From Sphingomonas sp. IBVSS2 (GTDB lineage Bacteria > Pseudomonadota > Alphaproteobacteria > Sphingomonadales > Sphingomonadaceae): a stretch of 64,000 nucleotides of DNA. How positions within the stretch are numbered: the stretch's first letter is position 1; each line of letters opens with the position of its first letter. The notes under the pieces were generated by a model that saw only the letters and a list, made by a program, of their open reading frames with translations, ran no database searches and was not told the origin of the DNA. A program made the translations under genes and the position numbers. This document shows positions 17,701 to 23,850 of the stretch, in pieces. The stretch lies in assembly GCF_002127225.1 (NCBI RefSeq), contig NZ_NFUR01000008.1, positions 54,707 to 118,706 of the forward strand, in the 5' to 3' direction.

Positions 17701-17998
17701 GCTGCCTATCAGCGAATGGAATCTCGCATTTAGGGGTGACTATTATCGCCAAAGCTCGAGCTGGTCACGCGTGTACAACATATCGATCGATCGTTTGCGG
17801 TCTTGGGACAATGCGAACATCTCCGTAACACTCGATCGCCCGGAAAGCGGATTCTCGATGCAGTTCTACATTAAGAACCTATTCAACAAAACTCCTATTA
17901 CGGACGCATTCATCAATAGTGATGACAGCGGCTTGACTGCAAATGTATTTACGCTTGATCCAAGAATAATCGGCTTTAACATGACGAAGAAATTCTGA
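14765..17998 (+). CDS. TonB-dependent receptor with N-terminal STN signalling domain
   Basis: 1077 residues, starting at a GTG after GGGGGAGGGG. Signal peptide 1-26 (cut at VAAQ-T), STN domain about 28-100 (SFDLSAGVAEQSIPAFAKQ, GTKSVEEGLRELLAGTNL), an Ala/Pro linker, TonB box (DIIVTAQKRRES, about 139), a plug with the typical RVEVLRGPQGTLYGRNATAGVVN, and a barrel ending NMTKKF. The plug wording is that of the sphingomonad 'iron complex/other substrate' TBDRs. The STN domain and the fecI-fecR genes just upstream make this a transducing receptor that induces its own synthesis. The middle and 3' parts are visibly AT-richer than the flanking genes, as expected for transferred DNA. Substrate unknown. 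Confidence 0.93.
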   Translation: MKGISSAFYCSAAIAAIVASSPVAAQTRSFDLSAGVAEQSIPAFAKQAGIQIMADGRLVRGKRTNAVRGTKSVEEGLRELLAGTNLFAELQPGRTGSFIIRAGGAASAAPKAQPVAPAPQTASVEEPASGQQATFSNDIIVTAQKRRESMQSVPIAMSAFTSKTLDEMKIEGGSELVRAVPNISFSKSNFASYNFSIRGVGTKALSVASDPGVAVSFNNTPLIRNRLFEQEYFDVQRVEVLRGPQGTLYGRNATAGVVNMIPNFANPDKLAAEFKLETGNYKSMRAAGMVNLPLTDTLAVRAAGAWTNRDGYDYNTVTDQRVNGRNLWGSRVTAAWQPSRSFKINAAWEHFYEDDDRSRTGKQLCHTDPGPASMGGKTLTPVIRGALSQGCSPGSLYDDGAYGVPNGFSLPYINAAASVIALGYKAGAVGGAAPVMLIDDTRDPYASVTQSRNLREIATAIDPKFRAKNDILQLNIEVGLGKNLKFYSNTSYSEDSYYSFQDYNRFNSGSVFNDSSVLFALRTRPLATKGISIGGILDDPQLGASSNILGADMVNSHSKQWYQEFRLQSSFDGRLEFNLGVNYLNFKIKEDYYVFNNLFTAIARTVLGTGNTSGVVRDCTGWTGGADCTYVDANPLNSLNGNGHNYFRSQNIARTESYAGFGEIYFKAADRLKVTAGLRYTDDKKTATPIPTQLLLGTGILGFGLINEGYQASPDIVQKWGRVTGRLVVDWKPRLAFTDETLLYASFAHGYKGGGTNPPGIGANPAYLQFFPAPQTFRPESVNAFEVGTKNALDGGRLTLNATAFYYKYKDYQVSQIVDRIALNENYNADIWGAELEMLWRPTRRISLNANVGYLGTRIANGMKSVDVMDRTQGNPDWVIVKPWIQLASNCIAPRALVEKIIKRSSFNNASGPGDLSTFCGGQVGKNFTAGSYFSNLTGIIYDPATDAPNNGRGFYADLGGNELPNSPHWTVNLGAQYVLPISEWNLAFRGDYYRQSSSWSRVYNISIDRLRSWDNANISVTLDRPESGFSMQFYIKNLFNKTPITDAFINSDDSGLTANVFTLDPRIIGFNMTKKF

Positions 17999-18061
17999 CG
18001 ACTCGCCTTCAGTGAGTTAAAAGTTCTGCGTCATTCTATCATATTTACTAGAATTTCTGGG

Positions 18062-18121
18062 ATCGCTCTATGAACATGAGCGATGATGTTCGCGGGGAAG
18101 CACAAAATGTCTGCGAACATC
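18062..18121 (+). promoter_or_regulatory. Structured leader with mutually exclusive hairpins
   Basis: Upstream of the small secreted protein lie ATCGCTC/GAGCGAT (18062-18068 with 18078-18084) and GATGTTCGC/GCGAACATC (18085-18093 with 18113-18121). GAACAT at 18072-18077 can pair with the same ATGTTC that pairs with the GAACAT at 18115-18120, so the helices compete. This may be an attenuator, a cis-acting RNA, or a pair of protein operators. Confidence 0.4.
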
Positions 18122-18165
18122 TGGGAGGCGACACCTTTATGTCGCGCACAAAGAGGAGAAGGATT

Positions 18166-18627
18166 ATGTTGAAGGCTTCTATCAGCACAATCGCCGTGCT
18201 TGTCGGGGTGAGCGCAATGCCCGCCTATGCCCAGAGCTTCACTCCGGCGCCGACGACGGTTTCCGGCACCGGTACGGGATATGTAAATGGTACCCCCTGC
18301 ACCGGCGCAACTGTCAACGGGTCGGTAAATTCGTCCGGCACTTATGCGGATGTGACGTTTGATAATTCGGCAACTGCTTGCTCTGCTTACGGAGTCACCG
18401 CCCGCGTCTGGGCGAACGGTACGTTGAGCAACGTAGTTGTCACCTATCTTCCTACGTCCACCGTCATTTGTAGCAGCGGGACCACGACCTACCCGGGCGT
18501 GGTCGAGTATACCAATGTAACCGGCACCACGGTGAACGCCTATGTCGACCCTTCGGCACCCGTCAGCGTCGGCGCTTGCGCAGTGGCGGCCGACATGACC
18601 GTGGGCACCCTGCAGTTCGTGCCGTAA
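18166..18627 (+). CDS. Small secreted four-cysteine protein (PraB-like?)
   Basis: 153 residues from the ATG at 18166, which follows AGAGGAGAAGGA. An upstream in-frame ATG exists, but its extra 32 residues are basic and would hide the signal peptide. Residues 1-23 are a clean signal peptide (MLKASISTIAVLVGVSAMPAYA-Q). The mature part is rich in Ser, Thr, Gly and Val, with four cysteines in the contexts GTPCTG, ATACSA, VICSSG and GACAVA; they could form two disulfides in a beta-rich domain. Overall layout recalls PraB-type surface proteins linked to hydrocarbon use, but the match is loose. It follows the STN-type receptor and precedes another TBDR, so it may belong to the same regulon. Confidence 0.7.
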   Translation: MLKASISTIAVLVGVSAMPAYAQSFTPAPTTVSGTGTGYVNGTPCTGATVNGSVNSSGTYADVTFDNSATACSAYGVTARVWANGTLSNVVVTYLPTSTVICSSGTTTYPGVVEYTNVTGTTVNAYVDPSAPVSVGACAVAADMTVGTLQFVP

Positions 18628-18709
18628 GGTACGATTGTTCAATGCAGTAGGCGGATGCTCCGACCGACGGATCGCCGATTGAAGCACCCGCACCAAGACC
18701 CGCCCAACT

Positions 18710-18760
18710 GGCACCGCGTCGTTCCAAGCGGCGCGGTGCCATTTCCATCTGAGATGGCAC
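18710..18760 (+). promoter_or_regulatory. Two overlapping hairpins before/at the start of the second TBDR
   Basis: GGCACCGCG (18710-18718) pairs perfectly with CGCGGTGCC (18732-18740). Overlapping its right arm, GTGCCAT (18736-18742) pairs with ATGGCAC (18754-18760), so the two helices cannot both form. The ATG in ATGGCAC is a possible start codon of the TBDR. Either a terminator of the small-protein gene or a translation-control element. Confidence 0.4.
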
Positions 18761-18804
18761 GGATGGGAATTGCCGCGTTAGGGTGCGCCAACGGATTTTG
18801 CAAT

Positions 18805-21363
18805 GTGCGCTGGTCCAGACGATCAATTGCTGGCGTTGTCCTCACGCTCAATTTGGCGCCGGCTACCGCCGATGGCATGATAGCGGCTCGTGAAGTCGCG
18901 ACCGAACGCGCGAGCGATCAGGCGCAGCGCAATGCGCATGATCAAGAGGCGGGGCAGGATGAAATTGTCGTCACGGCGCCCCGGCGCGGCGATGCGCAAA
19001 TCGCTGCCGAAACCGAATTCAGCGAGGATCAGATAGCCTCCCAGGGCATGGACTCGATCGATGACCTGCTGTTGCATCTTCGGCCCTTTCTCGGCCCCGA
19101 CGGCGAGGAACCCGTTTTGCTGATCAACGGCAAGCCGGCTGGCTTTGATCGCTCAATTCTCGGCTATCCACCCGAGGCCCTCACCCGGCTGGCCATTCTC
19201 AAACCGGAAGCGGCAGCGCGCTATGGCGCCACCCCCGGAAGGCGCGTCGTCAATCTCGTGCTCAAACAACATTTCGCCAGCCTCGATCTGGATGCCAGCA
19301 CGTCCGCCCCTCTTCGCGGTGGCCAGATGAGCAATGGCCTTATCCCGGCCCGCACCATCATCGACGGGGATACGCGCTGGAATATTCGCGCGAACATCGG
19401 GCGTGACGGCGGCATGCGCAAGAATGCCCGGTCCATCCCGCAGGACGCTGGGATCCATGACCGGTCAGGCTTCATCTCCGCCCCCGATGGAGGTGAGATT
19501 GATCCCGCGCTCAGCGCTGCGGCCGGATCGACGATAGCAACCGCCGCTCTTCGAGGCCTCTCGCTTGCCACCCCGCCTTCGCTGGCAGATTTTGTCGCTA
19601 CCGCCGGGCAGAGTGACCCGTTCGATCCAAACGCCTATACTTCGCTACAGTCCGCGCGAAGATCGGTGAGCCTGGCGATCGGCATGGCGCGACCCGTCGG
19701 ACCGTTCGGCCTGTCGGTCTCGCTCGCGGCCAATAGCCTCCGCAGTGAAGCGCTGCGCGGGGTTCCAATGGCATCGGTGGTGTTGCCAGCGGGTAATCCC
19801 TGGTCACCCTTCTCGCGCGACGTTCTGCTGACACGACCGCTTGATGGCATCAACGCGCTGCGTGCCGACAATCTTGCCCAATCATTGACGGGTTCTCTGA
19901 CGTTGAACGGTTCGGTCGCCGGATGGCAAGCCAACCTGGGCATGAGCTACCGTATCAGCCGGAACGACAATCTCCTGGAGACCGGCATCGATACTCAAAG
20001 CGTGCAGCATCTGCTGGATATCGGGGACCCAGCCTTCAATCCCTACGCCCCCTGGCCCCGGCATTTGCTACGGGGGACAAGAACAAGAACCGTGTCCGAT
20101 GACTGGAGCGCGCGCGCCGATCTCCAGAAAGGCATCGTTCAATTGCCGGCGGGGCCGCTGACGATCAGCCTCTCGGGCAATGCCAACCGCGCCGCCACGC
20201 ACATGCGTCAGCACGATGCCAGGGGGAATGTGGTATCGACCAATGACAGGTCACGGGACCAGGCAAACCTGCAGGCCGCGCTCACTGTCCCGATCGCACG
20301 ACGCGGCAACGAATCCCCATTTCCGATCGGAGACCTGTCCGTTGACCTGACGGCGGGATGGCAGTCGATGAGCGAAAGCAAGGCACAATGGCGCCTTAGC
20401 AGCGGTGTCACCTGGTCCCCCATCCGAGCGGTCCAGTTCCGGGCAATGTTCGATGACCAGCAAGCCTCGCCATCGGTGGCGGAGTTGGACGGGCCCATCA
20501 TCACGACCGTCACGCGAATGTTCGATTACGCCAAACAGGTTGTTGCCGAGCCCATCATAATCACGGGAGGCAATCCGGCGCTCAAAGGTGGCAGCCGCCA
20601 AGAAGTGAGGGTCTCGGCGATGGTGCGCCCCCTGAAAAGCGGAATGCTGACCTTCAATGTCGGATATCGTCAAACGGTCTCGAGAAACATGCCGAGCCCG
20701 CTGCCAGAGTTGACGCCGGCGATCGAAGCGGCATTCAAAGACCGCATTGCCCGTGACGCGGACGGCAATCTCGTATCGATTGACGCGCGATCGATCAATA
20801 TCGCCAGGGATCGCATCGCCGACCTATCGGGTGGCCTGGCGCTGCGCTTTGCCGGTGGCAGCACAACGGCCATCCCCGGCCCACGTGCGGATCCCGTTCA
20901 ATACACACTCGCACTGAACGAGATCTACCATCTGAAAAGCGACATGCTCGTCAAAGCGGGATTACCCGTCATCGATCGCTTGAGGGGAGGGAGTGGCCTG
21001 TCGCGTCACACGGTCAGCCTGCAATTTGATGTCGGAACGCGCGGTCTTGGGGCTTCGCTCAGTGCAAACTGGAACAGCGCTGCGCGCATCGATGGTCCCG
21101 GATCCAATCCGGACCAGGTGTTTCGGGTCACCCCGCCGCTGACGCTCAATCTTTCCACTTTCCTGAGCCCGGACAACATCTTCAAGGGCTGGCGCCATAA
21201 TCCTTTGACCAAAGGCTGGAAGATATCGGTAGCAGTCCAGAACCTGCTCAACAGGTATCGGCGCGTCGCGCTCGTCAACGGCCAGGTCCCCGCAGGCTAT
21301 ACCCATGATGAAATCGATCCTTTGGGCCGAACGATCCGACTTCAAATCCGGAAGAGATTCTAA
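18805..21363 (+). CDS. TonB-dependent receptor (short-plug sphingomonad type)
   Basis: About 852 residues if started at the GTG at 18805, which gives a sensible signal peptide (RWSRRSIAGVVLTLNLAPATA). The frame is open to 18655, and ATGs at 18754 and 18763 are alternatives; none has a strong ribosome site. A TonB-box-like DEIVVTAPRR is followed by a compact plug (GMDSIDDLLLHLRPFLG, PVLLINGKPAGF, LAILKPEAAARYGATPGRRVVNLVLK) and a long barrel ending IRLQIRKRF. The 'PEAAARYG...RRVVN' plug is seen in a little-studied sphingomonad TBDR group lacking the usual GPQGTLYG signature. Substrate unknown. It may be co-regulated with the ECF cluster upstream. Confidence 0.8.
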   Translation: MRWSRRSIAGVVLTLNLAPATADGMIAAREVATERASDQAQRNAHDQEAGQDEIVVTAPRRGDAQIAAETEFSEDQIASQGMDSIDDLLLHLRPFLGPDGEEPVLLINGKPAGFDRSILGYPPEALTRLAILKPEAAARYGATPGRRVVNLVLKQHFASLDLDASTSAPLRGGQMSNGLIPARTIIDGDTRWNIRANIGRDGGMRKNARSIPQDAGIHDRSGFISAPDGGEIDPALSAAAGSTIATAALRGLSLATPPSLADFVATAGQSDPFDPNAYTSLQSARRSVSLAIGMARPVGPFGLSVSLAANSLRSEALRGVPMASVVLPAGNPWSPFSRDVLLTRPLDGINALRADNLAQSLTGSLTLNGSVAGWQANLGMSYRISRNDNLLETGIDTQSVQHLLDIGDPAFNPYAPWPRHLLRGTRTRTVSDDWSARADLQKGIVQLPAGPLTISLSGNANRAATHMRQHDARGNVVSTNDRSRDQANLQAALTVPIARRGNESPFPIGDLSVDLTAGWQSMSESKAQWRLSSGVTWSPIRAVQFRAMFDDQQASPSVAELDGPIITTVTRMFDYAKQVVAEPIIITGGNPALKGGSRQEVRVSAMVRPLKSGMLTFNVGYRQTVSRNMPSPLPELTPAIEAAFKDRIARDADGNLVSIDARSINIARDRIADLSGGLALRFAGGSTTAIPGPRADPVQYTLALNEIYHLKSDMLVKAGLPVIDRLRGGSGLSRHTVSLQFDVGTRGLGASLSANWNSAARIDGPGSNPDQVFRVTPPLTLNLSTFLSPDNIFKGWRHNPLTKGWKISVAVQNLLNRYRRVALVNGQVPAGYTHDEIDPLGRTIRLQIRKRF

Positions 21364-21393
21364 CAATACACGCTGCTGTCTGCTCGGTGCACT

Positions 21394-21459
21394 GCCGTTA
21401 TCAGGCTCATAGATACCGAGCAGGATCTTGAGCAGAGTGGATTTGCCGCCGCCGCTGGG
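21394..21459 (-). pseudogene. ABC transporter ATPase fragment (Walker A only)
   Basis: On the minus strand this stretch reads PSGGGKSTLLKILLGIYEPD, the Walker A (P-loop) helix of an ABC ATPase, for about 22 codons. No start, signature motif or Walker B lies nearby, and a TBDR ends just 30 bp away on the other strand. It is a remnant of a lost transporter gene. Confidence 0.6.
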
Positions 21460-21461
21460 GC

Positions 21462-21596
21462 TGGTATGCGGAGATTCTCGGTCGCGAGCAGGGCCAGTCC
21501 ATCACCGACCCCGTGAAGCGGATCGTGCCGATGCTCGAACATTTCATCGCCACCGACCGGGGCTTTGCAAAGGCCCGGCGGGCGTTCGGAAGCTAG
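21462..21596 (+). pseudogene. C-terminal remnant of a DUF2274 protein (trb conjugation module)
   Basis: The frame ending at the TAG at 21594-21596 reads WYAEILGREQGQSITDPVKR and continues with IVPMLEHFIATDRGFAKARR. This matches the C-terminus of DUF2274 proteins, the small gene usually found at the end of trb (trbB-trbI) type IV conjugation operons in alphaproteobacterial integrative elements. The N-terminal half is missing and the fragment abuts the ABC remnant. It marks the end of a decayed conjugative element, next to the tRNA-derived repeat. Confidence 0.65.
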
Positions 21597-21645
21597 GCTC
21601 AGGACTCACTGATCAGAGCCAAAAGATGACGGTGGCGGCGAGCGC

Positions 21646-21721
21646 GAGGCCGGAAACGCAAGAAGCCCCGCGAAGTCGTGGGGCTTGCGGGGATGAGGGT
21701 GTGTGCTGATTTGGTTGCGGG
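21646..21721. repeat. Left copy of tRNA-3'-end direct repeat (candidate att site)
   Basis: This 76-bp segment contains a CCCCGC(G)AAG...CTTGCGGGG hairpin, a spacer (GATGAGGGTGTGTGCTGA) and the ten bases TGGTTGCGGG. The last 56 bp match 63945-64000 with only three mismatches, and looser similarity extends to 76/74 bp. TGGTTGCGGG is the reverse complement of CCCGCAACCA, the 3' end of bacterial initiator tRNA. Past 21721 the sequence no longer follows a tRNA. A displaced tRNA 3' end with its downstream hairpin is what an island inserted at a tRNA leaves at its far end. Confidence 0.65.
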
Positions 21722-21848
21722 AGGTTGCAATCCTCTCAAATTGCGAGGGGCGAAGCCGGGCATCCGGCCCAGCTACGGAACTTGCCATAGCAGCCAGGAA
21801 CGAACTGCTCCGTGCGGCAGCATAACGCGACGTACATCAATGTCGCGG

Positions 21849-22158
21849 CGGCCTGCAAAACGGCGCTCCACTCCGCGCTTGCATCAAGGCTGCGCTTGCC
21901 TGAGCTCCCTTGGCGGCCGCAGGCAGATTACCCCTGTCGCCACCCAGGGCGACGCCGCGTACTTTCGCGGCTTGCAGCGCAGCCCTGGTACGCTCGGAGG
22001 TCATTCTCTGCCTGCCCGCCGAAATCCGAAGATAGGAAACGAGATGGATCGGAGCCGGTGGAAAACCACCGTCCTCGACCCCCAGATCGTCGTCACGCCC
22101 TCCCCTCGCCCACCATGGAGCGACCGGAACTGGCAGAGCGCGACGCCAAGTCATTGGC
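21849..22158 (-). repeat. 310-bp repeat, copy 1, carrying a serine recombinase relic
   Basis: About 97% identical (nine mismatches counted by eye) to 43480-43789 in the same orientation. On the minus strand from about 22043 down it reads LVSYLRISAGRQ fused in frame to MTSERTRAALQAAKVRGVALGGDRG. That is the first strand of a serine recombinase joined to its late helix, with the catalytic core between them deleted. Both copies carry the same deletion, so the decayed gene was duplicated after decay. It is not a working recombinase. Confidence 0.75.
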
Positions 22159-22410
22159 GACGGCCGGAAGAGCGACGAGCGGCGCTTCTTCCGCAATGAA
22201 GCGGCCCTGGACATGCGTTGCACGGGCAAGGAGAGCGTTCTTGAAGTGCTCCGGCGTCTCCACCCCTTCGACGACCACATGCCTGACATGCGCACGAGCG
22301 TAGGACACCAGGCGCTTCAGAGCATCCAGACGATGGACGTAGGAGGCATCGATCTTGACGATGTCGATGTCGAGTTTCACCAGACGATATGGCGTAGCAA
22401 AGGCGAACAA
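22159..22410 (-). pseudogene. EAL-domain (c-di-GMP phosphodiesterase) fragment
   Basis: About 85 codons on the minus strand show the second half of an EAL domain: YRLVKLDIDIVKIDASYV, LVSYARAHVRHVVVEGVET and HVQGRFIAEEAP, matching the KxD, EGVE and QG(Y/F) motifs. The EAL motif itself and everything N-terminal to it are absent, and the 3' side runs into the recombinase relic. Non-functional remnant. Between 22411 and 22638 I see only a short plus-strand frame ending at 22582 that I do not recognise. Confidence 0.65.
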
Positions 22411-22638
22411 CTATGATCCGAACCGCAATATTCCGCTGACGCTGGTCTCGATCCATCCGCATTCCGGATCGACCCATGGCTCGATCGTCAGCAGCAGGCC
22501 GGTGACGTTCAGCGCGCCCTATGCCGGCACCGCAAGCTTCGCCGCCAGTCCTGACGCCCTTGCGCCAGCGAACCCGCGCTGATCGATGCACGGTGCCCCC
22601 TTTCCCGGTCGGCACGGACCCCTATTCACCGGGTCGCG

Positions 22639-23685
22639 TCAGCCTCGCCCGGCGGACAATTTCGCCGTCGCAACCGGCACGAGATGGGGAACCCCCAACG
22701 AGAACTCCCCTGCCTTGGCCGGATCGAGGACGATCGGGATCAGCTGCGCATCGATGAAACGTCCTTCGGCAAAACGGGCATCGACGATCATCGATCTCCA
22801 GGTTTCCGCGCCATATACCCCATCGGCCTTGCGCGTCTGGAAGATGAAATTGCCAAGACCGTGGAAGAGTGGGGCGCCGCGATAGAATTCGTGCGCCTGC
22901 ATCATCGGTGCACCGTGCCCCACGAAAGCAGCAGCGCCGGCATCGACGCAGGCGCGCGCGAAATCCCGCTGCCAGGCCGGCGTGTCGGCAGGCCGGGGTT
23001 CCCAGTAGTGATTGTGGAGGCACATCAGCACCGTCGCGCCTGCGGCACGGGCTGAGCGGATCGCGCACAGAACCCGCTCGACATCCACCGGCTCGAGTGC
23101 GCCATCGGCGTTCCGGCGAAGCTCATTGACGCCGGGGCGATCAGCGGTGGCCGCCGCCCCTTCCCGGATCGCGCCGGCTGCCGCGGCGACCAGCGCGAAT
23201 TTGCCATGCGGCGTCGACTGGATCGCCGGCGCTGCAGCCGATGCCAGATCGGCTCCGCTGCCGGCATGGACGACACCGCGCCGGTCAAGCTCGGCGATGC
23301 TCGCCATGATCCCCGCCGTCCCCAGGTCCCAGGCATGATTATTGGCGGTGGTGACCATGGTGACGCCCAAGCCGCGCAGGCAATCGATCACTTCCGGTCG
23401 CGCCGCATGGAGCACTTCCCCGCTCCGCGTCGGCGCGCCGGCACCGGGGACATCGATCGCAGTCTCGAGGTCAGTGAATACCACATCGGCGCGGTGCAGC
23501 CGGTCGGCTATGGCCGCTCTGCCGGGCCATCCAATGGCGCAAAGATCCTGCTGGATCAGCGACTGCCCCAGCAGCATTACGCGCAGGGGCGAGCAACCGC
23601 GTGCCATGGCTGCAGGTGCCACGCCAAGCCCGGCAAAGGCGCCGAGTGCGCCCAGCAGTTGCCGCCGATCCGGATGGTGTCGCAT
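22639..23685 (-). CDS. CapA-family protein (PGA_cap metallophosphatase-like), exported
   Basis: 348 residues with a Tat-type N-terminus (DRRQLLGALGAFAGLGVAPA); GAGGGGA precedes the ATG. The CapA/PgsA fold is shown by VMLLGQSLI, FTDLETAID, TTANNHAWDLGTAGI, LMCLHNHYWEP and FVGHGAPMMQ, which supply the Asp/Asn/His set of a two-metal phosphoesterase-like site. Family members act in poly-gamma-glutamate synthesis or turnover, though many stand-alone copies are uncharacterised. It is divergent from a TBDR followed by a permease and a CocE/NonD hydrolase, so here it may help process a gamma-linked peptide or similar polymer in the periplasm. Role inferred. Confidence 0.85.
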   Translation of the reverse strand: MRHHPDRRQLLGALGAFAGLGVAPAAMARGCSPLRVMLLGQSLIQQDLCAIGWPGRAAIADRLHRADVVFTDLETAIDVPGAGAPTRSGEVLHAARPEVIDCLRGLGVTMVTTANNHAWDLGTAGIMASIAELDRRGVVHAGSGADLASAAAPAIQSTPHGKFALVAAAAGAIREGAAATADRPGVNELRRNADGALEPVDVERVLCAIRSARAAGATVLMCLHNHYWEPRPADTPAWQRDFARACVDAGAAAFVGHGAPMMQAHEFYRGAPLFHGLGNFIFQTRKADGVYGAETWRSMIVDARFAEGRFIDAQLIPIVLDPAKAGEFSLGVPHLVPVATAKLSAGRG

Positions 23686-23850
23686 CGTTCCCCTCGCTTC
23701 TCTGGTCGGACACCATAATCAATCAAGCCAAACAACCAGCAATGACATACCGAATTGGATATACCTCGATGATGTTCCGCCATCAGCTATCGCTCCGGTG
23801 CAACTTGGATAGTTTTTGCCCGAATCAATAAGAATGCACGGGGAGTAGAC

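Noticed and set aside
18070..18165. N-terminal extension of the small secreted protein
   Set aside because: Would bury the signal peptide behind a basic stretch; the strong ribosome site is at the ATG at 18166.
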